Below are positions 22,755-35,800 of a stretch of DNA of 64,000 nucleotides, in pieces. The stretch is from Blasia pusilla. Lineage: Eukaryota > Marchantiophyta > Marchantiopsida > Blasiales. Numbering within the stretch: the stretch's first letter is position 1; each line of letters starts with the position of its first letter. Made by a program: the position numbers and the translations under genes. The notes under the pieces are model-generated. The model made no database searches, had not been told where the DNA came from, and saw only the letters and a program-made list of their open reading frames with translations. Location: contig CM114272.1 of assembly GCA_050084515.1 (NCBI GenBank), forward strand, positions 3,534,001 through 3,598,000, in the 5' to 3' direction.

Positions 22755-24240
22755 CTACTCCTGTAGCTGTTGTTTGTGAGCAGCCATCCCAGCTTCACGC
22801 CCGGCGTCTCCCTCGATGCGTCTAGGTGGTGGGACTCTACCTCCTCCAGGGGCAGCTCCATCACCCTGTCGGAAAACTCCAGCTCCTCGTCCCCCAACAG
22901 GACCACCTAGTGCACAACCTCTAGCCCCACCCGGATCGGCTACTTGCTCTGGTGCCCTCTCTGGCCCTCGGTCTGGACATAACTCAGGATGTAAACTGAA
23001 ACACCTGGCGAGTGTATGACCATACCTCTGACAGTAGTCGCACTGATAACCTCCTGGTGCAGCACCATCTCCTCCTCCATGCTGAGGCACACGTCCATGA
23101 CCCTGAGGAGTGCAATCGTGCCGATGATGGGCTCCACCACATGACCAACAAGTAAAAGTAGGCGGCTATTGTTGAACCGCATATGAAGGCGCACGTCTCT
23201 GTGGCACGGCCTCCCGGTATCCTCCGTGAGCTCGTGGTGCCACAGTCAACCTATCTCGGAGTCCACGTTGCTGCACATGTGGTGCAGACAATGGTGACTG
23301 CTCTCGCCTAGAACCCATGGTGGCTACGCTCTCCTCCGCCATGTTGTGCTCAATGTTCTCGGCGGTCCTAAAAATATCTCTCAAAGTAGGGGAGGTGTTC
23401 ATAAGGAGCATTCCCTCCCGCACTCGTGTCCGTAGGGTCCGGTCCAACATCGCGTACCATGACTGGATAGCGTGAGCCTCTGTCACTCCCTGAGTGACAT
23501 TGATTAACCGGTGCAAGGGAGTGTAAGCCTCATGCAAACTCTCACACGAGCGCCTCTGAAGTCGTGGATGCTCCGCAACTTCTCCGTCCTTACTCCTTGG
23601 TAGCTCGCCCTCAACTTAGCAAAGAACTCAACCACGGGGTTGAACCTAGGACGAACCCGACTAGATGGTGCAATTGCTCCAGTATGAGTGACTCCTCCTA
23701 AAACATCACTAGTGGAAGAGGAAGTAGCCTCTCCTGACCCCTCCTCTTCATCTAGGAACGACTCTGTCTATGACACATAGTAGAGTCGCCATGCCTCAAT
23801 CTCTTGGGTATATCTGTGGGAGAACTCATGGTCATCGTCCATGGGCGCCCCCTCTAAATGCTGGAACATACCGTTCCATGCTATAAACGGGTTGAACTCT
23901 CTAGAGTTTCTAGCCCACTATGAGTCACACCAACTCCTAAACTCCGTAATGAAGTCGTGTAGCTCTATAATGCCTACACCACCCAAAAATCTACGCGGTC
24001 CTCTACCTCGGTCGTCCATCTCGTACGCCCAATTGGTAGGACCACTCAATGTGTACGGTGGATCACTAACACACTCCTCTTCACGCTCACTCTCGTCTCA
24101 AGATGACACAGAAGGATATCAAGGTGGTCTCTCACGTGGAGATCCTCGAAACCTCGCACCACTCCGGGTAAACCCTCTAGAGCTACTCTCAGGTCCACTA
24201 CCTCGCCTGTCAAAATCCCGAAAGGATGCCGTGATGGCCC
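22755..24240 (-). pseudogene. Gag of copy A with two zinc knuckles
   Basis: The capsid-like part runs through MDDDHEFSHRYTQEIEAWRL (about 23800) and LRDIFRTAENIEHNMAEE (about 23370). A nucleocapsid part has two knuckles: CWSCGGAHHRHDC near 23110-23150, and CDYCQRYGHTLARC near 23000-23045, a CX2CX4HX4C match. A Gly/Pro/Arg-rich stretch follows. Gag forms the particle and binds element RNA. Stops occur at several places in the upstream half. Confidence 0.85.
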
Positions 24241-25805
24241 TCATGCCCCTCTCACACGATCACTCTAAGTCTCGTGAGTAATCCCTCAATCACTCAAACT
24301 AAACATGCGGCACTCAATCTACACTCTCTCACTGAGACGTGTGTTGTGCGGCAACAAGCAACGTGGTGCGGCAAATCAAGCGATCTATCGTCTCATCGAG
24401 AAACCATCCTTAACTCTGGACATCCCACACAAGTCTATGTCCCCTAAACCCATACATCATCGATGCTACTAGCATCAGCATGAAACCCAATATCCCAAAT
24501 AACTTTTCAATATCCCAAATCCCTCACACGTGCAAGGTAAGAGACCAGAATGGGTAATTTGACAATAATGTCGATATCACTCCTCGGCAATTGCAAATCT
24601 CGACCCCAACTTGGTCGTGAAGACAACTCCTCCAATCAGCAAGTTGTACTCCTCTCGTACAGACGCTGCTTAAACCTCCTCGATGTGCGGTGCAGGTCCA
24701 ACGGTGTGGTGCGGCATTGGCGGCACGGAACAACTACAAATGGCATGGCACTCAGTGACATATCCTCCTCAATCAGCAATTCACATGGTCTGGACCTTAG
24801 TGAAGGAGTGGCTCCGTGATTGAGACAATGCGGTGCAGCCACATATGACACGTCGCGGAAATTGACGGTGCGTTGCGGTTACGGGCGTCACGACACCGTA
24901 CTCGATCATTGTGCAGCGGCTACCAATCCCAACATAGCAACATGAAATGAAAACTCAAACACCATAACCCGAGGTCGCCTCCCATAACTGGTTGATGACG
25001 AAACTACGATGACGGTGGCGGCCAAACCAAAGTATGTGGTGGCGACGTAAGTCAAAGAATCAACGGTGGTCGTGGAAGACCCTCCACTCCGTAATGGCGA
25101 CAATGGTAACAAAAGGGTGGACAACGGCCGAATGCGACTCTAAGCAGTGCTAGACGATGGCAACGGCCGACGGTGGATGGTGAATCATTGACGGTGAAGG
25201 TTGACCGTTGACCATTGATGGCAGACTGTTGATGGTGACTATGACGGCGCGGCGGCTGGTTTAGAATAACAATTTAACCCTAAAAATTGCCTAGCAATGA
25301 TAGTTTTGCAAGATTGATCATAACTTTTTGCTCGCAACTCCAAATTGCGCACTGTTTGTTGTACAGCGTGCACAGCTTCACGATCTACAAGAGCGTTAAA
25401 AATTATTTGAAATTGGACATTTCTGTAAAAACTGATGGGGATTGTCGTAAAGCCAAATATCTCTTCCTCTTACACATAATTCGGCAGCGCTTCTGTGCTG
25501 ATTTCTTCCAGCGAAAATATAAAATATGTGAGAACAAAAATCAGAAAGCTACATGGTTCTCCCAAGAATGCCGGTATGGGGCAACCTGCCCCTATACTCA
25601 ATCCCTATAAAAAATTGGTCAACGCTTCCGCACGCCACTCTTCTACACGAAAAATAGGCAAAGGAAATATCACAAGTAAGCGGCTCTTGCTCCGGTGAGC
25701 ACTCCCATGAATCGTTGAATCGGGAATACAATCCCCAACGTGCGAAACCAGCGAGTGACCAGCGAGCTCCCCCATGAAGCTCTCTCACTCACTCATTCTC
25801 TCTTT
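24241..25805 (-). other. 5' leader of copy A between 5' LTR and gag
   Basis: About 1.5 kb with no recognisable protein domain. It includes GTGCGGCA repeats around 24330-24720 and a stretch rich in TGACGGTGG-like trinucleotides near 25000-25250. A more AT-rich part at 25260-25690 may be a separate insertion. No primer-binding site was recognised next to the LTR. Confidence 0.45.
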
Positions 25806-26323
25806 GTAAAATGAGATCAAAATCTCTCTCACAACACTATAATTCTCACATGTGTGCACTCTCACATATATCTTTCAATGTCAAACCAAACCCACTCTCC
25901 TAATGAGAGACTTGGGTTACACACAAAAGACAAGTAAGACCATAGCTTCGTCGCCTCATGCCAAAATGTTCAACAAAGAGAGAATGAGCTCTCAAGCTCT
26001 CTCTCCTTGAGGTATGCACCTCCCTTCTCCAAAGCTCTCTTCATGATAACCTATGCTCCCAAGTCATCTCCTCAGCTCTTGACCTGATGTAGGAGGCTAA
26101 GGGCCACTTACCAAAAATAGAAAATCGATCATATACTCAAAATGATATTTACCTAAAATAGTAAGTTCTTAAATATGGCTCTAGACGAGCAGAAACAAAG
26201 AGGAAACTTGTTCTCCCACGTTTTCTAGGGCATCAATAAGTCATCCTCGCGTACTGAGCATGTCCTCAATTACTCACAAAGACGCTCTATTATATGTCAC
26301 CGATCTATCCTAAAAACGTGACA
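25806..26323 (-). repeat. 5' LTR of copy A (core only)
   Basis: This aligns with the 3' LTR core from the CTCTCTCACAACAC block to the terminal ACGTGACA at 26323. The ~128-bp unit that flanks the core in the 3' LTR is missing at its inner (25806) side. It diverges from the 3' LTR at many positions, which points to an old insertion. Confidence 0.75.
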
Positions 26324-26810
26324 CAATATTACATTTGAATTTCCATGCTACTAAAGTAACCATTAAAGAAACAAACTTGGATTATTTAGAAGTATATGTA
26401 AAGAAACTTAAGAGAACTTAGAAAAGCTTCCACAAGTAAGATCAACCTCAAAAAAGATCTCTTACACTTTACTAACATGGTATTACAATCCATTTATACA
26501 TGAATAGGGTTTACAAATTTTGACATGATGAACCATAGAGTGGGTCTATGTTCTCACGTTTAACGAGAGGAATTTGAGGAAATCTGTGCCATCTCCCAGA
26601 AGTAGGGTCCGTAAAGCTATTCCTAGTGTTCTTGGAAGGGTGTTTTCATTTTCATTCAATGGAAGGGCTTGATAAGGGGTTTTTTGTTATTTATGTAAGG
26701 GAATCGCATAAACAAGAGAATCTCATATGCACACACCTTCAAAGACCCGATCTGAAGGTTTCTGAATGGGCTAGTTGGAAAGGAGAATATGATCCGGAAT
26801 CATATTTGCA
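26324..26810. other. Spacer between copy A and the peptidase stop codon
   Basis: 487 bp holding the presumptive 3' untranslated region of the minus-strand peptidase gene. No domain is seen. Open frames on the plus strand here lack any supporting motif. Confidence 0.5.
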
Positions 26811-29800
26811 TCATTCAAAGGCAGGATAGAGGTCCATACGGTCTCGGAATGCATCCAAGTCGTCAATTCTTTTGACTTGTTCGCTAAGCTCTCCCCCGTC
26901 TCCTTGTTTTTCTTCTCGGCTATTCTTGCCCCAGATATGAATGCTCAATTTCCTCAATTCGGGGCATTCAGGACGAATATATGTGTTGTACCAGTCCACA
27001 ATCTCACTCTTCTCCAACGTCCGAAGTTCCTTAACTTCCAGCTCCCGATGCTCAAAAATGTATCTGCTCGTGGCAATGCCCGTGCCGTACACACACACAC
27101 ACATATTAATCCATGGCAGTTGCAACATATATAATATAAACATCATTCGTAAATAATTGGAGGAAGGTGTTCGGGGCATAAAAGAAAGAAGTGGAACCAT
27201 GCGGGTCATGGTGGTCAGCTTGAACGACGACTTAAGGAATGCTGTTTGAGATCGTTAGAGGAAAGAATCGAAAGGAGGAAAAATACATGTAGATTATTAT
27301 TATTATTATTCTTGAAGAATGTCCTTTACTTTCATTTAAAATCATTCATAGTAATTTACATCCATTATATCACACAGTTTTCATTGCCATTTTGGATACT
27401 AAACCTAAAATTATTTATCCTTTCAAAAAACATTTTTCTAATTTTTTCATCTATTTATGATTTTCAGAGGTAATTTAAACGGGTGCACTAGTTTGTAATT
27501 AACGTCGTGAGCCTCACTTAATCAAATATATCCATTTATGGCATAGGTGCGGATGAAATGGGAAGCTAGCATGCATGCACACGAAAATCGAAGTCGCTTT
27601 TACGGTTTAGGATTGTAACCACCTGATTGGAGGAATCTGACACTTGTTGTGTTGCATGGATCATCCTTCTTCTTTTGAACGGGTTGGGCAGAGTTCATTC
27701 TTTCTTTCTCTTGGGAGGAGATGAGTGATGTGATCAGGCGTTTAGAATTGTACCTTCGATGGTAAATCTGGATCCAATGTCGACACGCCTCTTTGAATTG
27801 AGAACGGGATCGCTCCAGCTTCTCTTCAATACTAATCTCCTTGCGAGTTTGGAACTCTTCATCGCTCACGTCACGCTGCAGCAATCGATCATTGGGAATC
27901 CCAGAATCTGTTAACAACATCAGACTGGACATGGGTCTACCGAAAAACTGCATCGCTTTCAGCTCTCATGAATGTGCTGTATGTTGATGGATTCCAGCAC
28001 TTCTCAGGCTTCCATGGATTTCTACCCGAAGATCAAAACTGCAATTCAACTTCTAGTCACAGAAAGCTGGCATTAATGTTGACGATCCCACGGAGCCTTG
28101 AAAATCCATCGGCGCCGGGACTGACTGTGGATCGGAACACTCTATGGACAAATTCGAAATGCTACGTACAGATTGAGTACCAGAGAGAACTAGAAGATAA
28201 GAAAAGATAAACGTAGAAAAATCGCGGTTGTGAGGAGGGTTGAAAAGGGTACTAGAGTCTCTGGGATGGTGGCAATAAACGCATTCATCCGTTCTTGCAG
28301 ATAATCGGGGTTGTATTTGGAAGATTGGATTCGAAAGCAATGTCCTACGACGCGACGCGAGGATTGCGCCCGGCTGTCCAGTGCATAACCAAGCTGCTCC
28401 TTTGTCCTGCACATACACAAGATATTGACTCACTGGATGCACCGTGCAGTTGTCTCGCCTACATTCTGTATGGGGCATTCTGTGGTTGGCCTATCGATTC
28501 TTCTTCTTTAAGTTCTATAGGACCACATGAGCTCCATACATCCCAAGCTTGCTTAGAAATCGAGTGACGTTGTGTCCAATTTCTCTTCACCGCCTACATT
28601 TTTCGAATGAGAGGTGCGCACGCACCTGAGCTGGTCGAAGAATGGTTCGGAGATTAGTTGTCCAAATATTTCCATCTTGACCATGTCCCGGATAGATTCT
28701 CGCCCTCGATCCTGCCCCACTTGGAAGTACATCTAGAATACCACGTCCGTCGGCTCACCCAGAAAGAAGAATTAGAGTTTGCAATTCTAAAGGCAACGAT
28801 AGACGATAAAAAGTCCATACGCCTCAATCCCTCGTGGTTTACAGAGCACATAAAATCCCGACCAGAATGCACAGGTCAGCTGGAGGGAAGAAATGGCGAC
28901 TGAATTGATTTGGTTGTTACCTGAACGACAGAGTTTTCTTCGGACTCATTCTTGGCGTTGGCCGTAAGCACGTGGCTTGATCCTACCGGGAGTCTGTGGA
29001 CACGTTCTTTGATCCACAATTCCGGAGATACTTCTTTCAGCACGAGGGCATTCTTGAACATGTTGGAGATGTTCAGTGCGTCTTCTTCCGAAAAATTCCC
29101 ATGACATAGGGCTTCCATGTACGACTGAAACAAACCCGACGTCCTCAGACGAAAGCACCCATATTTAGCACAATAAATGTAGCAGTTCGTGCGCAAGCAA
29201 GTAAGATTCCAATTACACTCGCGAATAGAATTGGCACTCTTCAAGAAAGTAAGAGGTAGACACTTGCCCAGTTACACAGATAACGAGTCAAATTTCTCAC
29301 CGACTTGTTGAGTTCTGAACGTTAAGAAAAAGAAATAGAAAACTAAAGAAGACGGCTTACTTTCTCAAAAAGCTTGGGGATAAAGCTGGTGACATCTTCA
29401 ACCCTCAAGGTCATGAGAGATGCAAGCATTTCATCCGCATCCCAGAAAGGTTTCTCCAAAGTCTTCCGTTTCAAATAGCTGGACTGGCTGAGAGGTTTCA
29501 GGTTCATATTTCTGTAGCCCCTTTCCATGTTCTCCTTCATTACCTGGCACCAATTTTTCAATTTCATCCATGTCAAGCCCACCCACCCCTTCAAGTGTCG
29601 ATCAGCTCCTCCTGAATCGAATTGTCTGATCGGCTCAGCTCCGATTAATGAGAAAGCTGGAAAGGAAATCTTGTTCATGAGACTTAAATCAAGCCACCTA
29701 GGACACCGATACATATCCTGGACTCCGAAGTTCATTGGCCAAATGAAACTCACTCGGCTGGGGAAAAATCGTTAGAAGCAGACCTGAAAGCGATCACCTC

Positions 29801-32800
29801 TTGGTACGAGAGTTGTGCATAGTTCCGCGACCGAGCGACCAAGCACATGGAGCTTGTCATTAAACCCAAACAGGTGAAACACGAGTTTGTCCCCAGATAC
29901 CGACATAGAAAATACCAACTTTGCGATAGCGGCCTGAAAATCCAAAGGAATTAAAATGATGCTGCACGAAGATAGAGGCCCGAGAATTCACCGATTTGAA
30001 AGAAAGAGTAGGACTTATAGCGCGCTTGCTGGAAAGCTCCACGAAGGTCTTTCTTTACGTACCAAGTATGTGGTCTCCTGGAGAGCGTCTCTCAGGAGAG
30101 AGACGTAGAGAGCTGTAAGTAAAGATGACCTCGCACTTTCAGCTGCTGCCGGGCAAGTTAAACGGAAGAATGTGTTAGCCTTTGGAGTATTGAACGTCCT
30201 ATCCAGCTTGTACCAAACTTTGCAACCTGCATCCTCCACCAGCACTCGCGGAAAATCTGGGGCTGCTGGATCGACACAGTCTTCATTCGAAGCGTAGACA
30301 GTGAAATCACGGGGTATGAAGTTATTCACTACCGGCATGTGCAAGGAGGGGTCGACCGATGGTGGATTTGCCCATGTCTTCAGTAACTCGTCTGGAAGAG
30401 GCTCAACATAATAACGCACCCCAAACCACGGCTCCATTTCAATGTCTGCATTAAACAGCCACTAGCGTCAGAGGAGGACGAGGAGAACCTGTGCAATTTA
30501 ATGTCTCCGTGCTGATTGAGAGGAGCAGATTTATGGACTTAGATGGATAGACTACCTGGATGGTCGTTGTCGAACTTCTTGCTAAGAACGTCGACGTGCG
30601 TGTTATGCGGATTGATGAGTGCTAGAAGTTCATTGATCAGCTTGGTATCCCATTCTTCGTACGCATAACGTCCATAAATAATGTTCTCTTCAGTATAATC
30701 ATGCATGTTTGCTGGTAACCAGATCCACAGACAGCGTTAAAACTCGCTTCTGCTTTTCGATCCAATTTGACTGTTGCATATTCACTGGCTAGAACCACAG
30801 AACTGAATTTCACAAACTTAAATCAGTAGTCGAGCTCATGGATAAACATGACATTAATCAAAACATGAGGTCAAATTTTTAAAGTAGCGTACCACCTGAT
30901 AATTGTCGGTAACAGGTTAGAAACAGAGCAAGGATATCGGTTTAAAGCTAATAATAGGGGTTATTGAAAAGGGTATGTATATCCATAAAGCTTGTTAAGA
31001 AATAAAAGTTATCCAATCTATAGGAGTCCGGTTAGGAAAAGTTTGAAGGAACTTCTCCTAGATTCATGCACATAAGTTGGAGACGATCCGACCAAGAAGT
31101 AAAGCAGAGCAGTTAATATGGTCTATATATAATCATTTATGAAACCCTCACCTCTCCTCGAAGAACCTCCCAAGTCTTCTTCCCGGACGAAAAAAAGAAA
31201 TGACATAACTCTTAATACATAAAAGCCTTGTGGATTCGGAAGAAAAGAAAACTGTCATAACCTGTAATAATTAGAATCATTATGGATATCGCGTCACCCT
31301 AATTCGACCACCTTGACGAACCACCCTCCCCCCCACAACAACCCTTTGTAACCAGTACTTAAAACCACTGTAATATTTTCAAAATTAAAGTGGATGCATT
31401 ATGTTCGACCAAAATAATTTTATTGAATCCAGATACGTGAGCGGACTGATAGCTTACATGCGAGGTGAAGCACCCAACTAGCCGAGGACGTTTCCTCAGA
31501 AAACTTAAATTTAATCTGCGCCATGTCTCGCAGCTCTTCGAACACCCACTCTTGGGGTCCAATATCTCGAAGCATCTTGATGTATTGAAAGAAGAGCCCA
31601 ATCACTTCCAGCACCTGGAACACATCACATATACACACACAGAGTGTGAGACGCATATGTACAATCCTCGCGAATGTACGTATATGACGCCACATATGAC
31701 TAGCGCTCGGCTCATTGATCTCATACTCGCGCCACTACACATGTCTGCGGTCAAGCGGATCGGCAGGAATTCAGCATTTGAAGGCCAACGAACATCAGGG
31801 CAGAAGTTCAAGCAATCGGTGCGGTCAGAGTGCCAGGGCCATCACCTTCTCCATACCGCCTATTGTCAGGCCAATTGTCACGTCGTACCAGTCCCCGGCC
31901 GTGGAGGTGTAATAGGCTCCAGCCGTAATCCCAGTTGCCCATCCTTTATTCTTCAGGCATGAAAGCAAACTTCCCAGACCCTCTGTTCGTATGACATGTT
32001 CAACGTCCTGTCAGTCCAGTCGAAAGGTCTTTCATGCAGGATCTACTTCTCTCGGAGACCAATTGTGGGGGTTAACGAGTAGATTTAATTCTATGGAAAA
32101 TACTAGAAAGACATGCTCAGATACATAATGACAGGCGTGTAAAAGAAGGTTTTTTTTAAGAACTATATGAATTTATGTTTATTAAATTTTCTTAGAAAGA
32201 AAAATAAAATATAAAGAATTATTTGGAGTGGGATTATTTTTATAGATGATTGAAATGTTCATTAAACCACTTACTATTTCCTTTAATTCTTTGGGATATT
32301 TTTCCCGTAGTGCGCATGAAAACTAGTCTATGCTTACATACACGACCTTTCATAGCCTTTCAAACATTCTTTGTATGCGTGAAAATTATTATACCACCGA
32401 TGTACGATGTAGTGTAGTATACATCGGAAGTTTTATTTATCTTATAGCTGTAACTTTAGCCTCGAAGTTAAAGTGGACTATGAATCCATGCAGTTTTATT
32501 CCCTTCGTATCCATTTTCAGCGACATTTCGAGAACAACCTTTTCTGGACCAACATGAGAATTATTTTCATTGAAAGGATCTCGAGGACAGAGATTTATTA
32601 ATGTAAAATGTAAACACCTCGACTTCATTTTGTGAGTGTACAAAATGAAAGCGAGAGTTAATAAGATTAAAATAAATGAATACCCGCAAGTGAAATAAAG
32701 TGGTGAGAATCATGTTTTTAAGCTCTAATGAAACGAATCAAAAGTTTTAAAGCTATTAAAGTAACTTAAGAGTATACGAAAGTCACACCGCGTCAGGTTT

Positions 32801-35800
32801 CCCGATTTCTTTATACGCTAATTCAAACGCCAATTCAAGAGAATTATATTTTAAAAAGGACTTTTTCAAAACTCCAATGTTTTCATATTTCTGCGCCGAA
32901 GTTTTCCCTTTCTTATTCTACTGCACTAAGTTACTCCTTAGAGGCCATCCCTACATCGACATGGTCCTATATTGACGTGGATTAGGTTACCCTGAAATTT
33001 TAGTTGTCCTTATTTCTCAATTCGTAGGGTTACGAAAATCTCGATTACATTCTTACATTTTCGGAGATCTCATTTAAGTGGTATTCTCTCATTAAGCTCT
33101 CAAGTCCTGAACCTAAAACTTCTCTTTGAAAGTTCATGGAAAGTTTTGTACTTTTAGACTGCCACCATGATTTCGTGGTGAGTGAAAGATTATCTGGAAC
33201 CTTTTAAATCCTTAACTTAACTATTCTTCTAAATCTGACACCTTAAATCTTTTTAACTCAAGGGTTTGTTTTAACCCCATCTAAACTATCGGAACGCCAG
33301 ATCATATTTGAAGAAGAGAGTATTTTCAATTCTCACCCAAATTCCTCCCGGGCACCCACCCCCAAGCACTGCCGGGGAAATACAGGAAGGACTTACCGTG
33401 TTCAATGAAATGCGTAAGGTACTTCCGGCCCTTTTCCCGGTACTGTTTCGACTGAGAAGGCAACGGGAACAAAAGCGAGAGAAGGTGCACATCCTTCACA
33501 GCCTCCACTCTGTACAGCTTGCCTTCTTCCCATGTGGGCCCGGCCCACTCGAATGTCAGCATGTCCGTGCCCCCTTCCCGAATGTCTCCGAAAAGTTCCG
33601 CAACCCATGCCTTCATTGTGTCCAGCGATTCTGTCGGGATCAGTCGAAGCCAACAGCCAGTTAGTAAATCAGTAACGTTCCGCAGATGGTCACGAATGAA
33701 CATGCACCGGCCGAGGAGTATAACGCTCCGTCGATTGCGCTGGTTGGAAGGACGGACGCAGCGACAGGCGAAACCGAAACGTAACGCTCTCTCGAGCGAG
33801 CGAGAGAGGAAGACATCTACGACTGAGACCGAGGAGGACGGACTCATGCAGTAGGGGGAGCAACAGCCGAGCGCGAGAGGAGGATGGCTGCCTTGGTTTT
33901 GTCAGCCCAGTATAGTGTAGCCCGCCACCGCTGAAGTAGGCAAGTCAGGCGACTCGTCCAATTCGGTTATGGTGCAAGCTTTGTCCGGTACAACAAAGTC
34001 CGGGGGTTTGTCAGTCAAACCAAAAAGTCCGGACCCTTTCTTTTTGTCTTCGCGAGAGCCGATCGAGAGAGAGAGAGAAGAGTGCGAATATGGATGACAG
34101 ACGGTGAGAGTGTACGTTTGGTTGATACCGTCCATCAAAGAACGAATGCACGTACGTGCGAGGAGCTAACGGATTCAATTTGACAGGAGAGACGGATAGG
34201 AATCAGCGGCGTCTCACCTCCACTCAGCACTGCCAGTTTCATACGCCCTGCGAGGTAGTGCTCCTTGTACATTTCCAGCATTTTGCCCCTCAGGTCGACT
34301 CCTTCTGCCATGGGATCCCCCAGACTTTTCTGGTTTCCTGCGCATTACGCCAAATTCGACGGTAGCGACCGATGACTGGCCCTTTCTTCAACCGGCTATA
34401 TAGCACTTGCATCCCATGTCCTGATGTCCTTAAACATCGATCTACAAATGAGGGAATAACCCAGTCCCCAACAGCTGGGAGACTCTATGGTCGTCTACAA
34501 ATGGATGGCTCAATGAAAGATTGATCTCCTGATGGTATTGTTCGCTGTGTATGTAAAAGACCTAGAGAAAACAATTCTCGCCCACCATAACTTCATATTG
34601 ACGAAATTGGCAATAGGGACCGCGAAATCCTACCCCATATGAAGGAGTGAAACGGATGGGAAGGGTCTGTTGAATGGCACTGTACTTGGTGAAGTCGACA
34701 ACTGTCACTTTGCTGCACCCCTTGAAACTCTGATAATTGCACACAAGCGATGCTGTCAAACCAATTTTGAGGAACCAGATCTACGAATCCAAGTGTCTGT
34801 TGAAACGCTTCTCTGATGGATTTTGCCAAGCTAAAAGTAGTGAGATATTGAGATAAACTAGTCGCAGGACTACGCACGATGCTACACACGATTCAAGAGA
34901 AAATTCTCAAGCAGTAAATTGTAGAAATCGATTACCTGACTGTATAGCCTGAATTTCTCGATCCAGGGCGTCCGGACTAGCCAGTGGGGAAATGAAAAAT
35001 TGAGAAAATCTGGGACAGTCCATGGGTAAAACACACGAGCAATGAGCAAAAACTATCGATGCAAACAGATGCAGATGATGCAAATTGATCGGAAACACTC
35101 GGCACATCCTTAACAAGTACCCGCGCGAGGATTTCAGGGCTCTGAACACAAACGTACCTGTCTAGAGCAGGCTTGAGGGACTTTTGGTTGACATCGAAGT
35201 AATAGCAAGTGCTTTCCAATTCGGTAAACGCATTTGAATAACCCCCATGTTTGGATATGAAGGAGAAGAACTGCGCGATGCGATCAAGAGAATACCGCAC
35301 ATGGGTGTGAGTCATCTACCATCACGAGGAACAGCCCGCACTCGATAATGCTCATCCGTATATTAGCAGATCTCATGCGGATAGCATCGATTCACGGCTT
35401 AACCGGCTTTTCCTAGCAGACTCCAGCTGCCAGTAAAATCGAAGACTAGCTGGTGGTCCCCATATAAAAAATTCCTCGTCTGCTAGGAGAAGCCGGTTAA
35501 TTGCCACTCCAGCTGCCAATAAAATCGAAGACTAGCTGGTGGTCCCCGTATAAAAAAATTCGAGTTTGATCGATTCGGTCGGGGAACCACTCCAGCTTCA
35601 ATTAAATGGAAGACTAGCTTCCCGATATAACAAATTGTAAGTTTGATCTGATTCGGTCGATTTCTCCGGTCGCGCGACAGCCGTCTGACACTGTACCATG
35701 CAGCAGTACCGTGGTACCGTTGCGACTGCGACCCCAGGGCGGCATGACTCTAGAACCCGCGACTTTCTTGGACCCCAGCGAGGGGCAACTCATTGCGACT

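Larger units (their letters stand above)
16254..26323 (-). mobile_element. Ty3/gypsy retrotransposon copy A with DNA methyltransferase and PHD finger
   Basis: Read on the minus strand the order is: 5' LTR (26323 inwards), leader, gag, protease, C5-DNA methyltransferase, reverse transcriptase, RNase H, integrase, PHD finger, 3' LTR (ending at 16254). RT before integrase is the gypsy (Metaviridae) order. LTR outer ends are TGTC/GACA. Many stops and frameshifts, plus a deletion of roughly 70 codons between RT and RNase H (GLANFY is followed almost at once by VVAYA, compared with copy B), make it non-autonomous now. No target-site duplication, primer-binding site or polypurine tract was identified. 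It ends 487 bp before the last base of the peptidase stop codon at 26811. Confidence 0.92.

Noticed and set aside
16254-26323. Interpretation of the retroelement as an endogenous virus with an envelope gene
   Set aside because: No envelope-like frame or transmembrane protein follows the integrase; the PHD finger is the last domain before the LTR.
26626-26829. Plus-strand open frame between copy A and the peptidase
   Set aside because: It overlaps the antisense end of the peptidase coding region and has no recognisable motif.
33402-33653. 83-codon minus-strand open frame overlapping exon 8
   Set aside because: It is an out-of-frame shadow of the peptidase exon, whose phase is fixed by the splice sites and family motifs.
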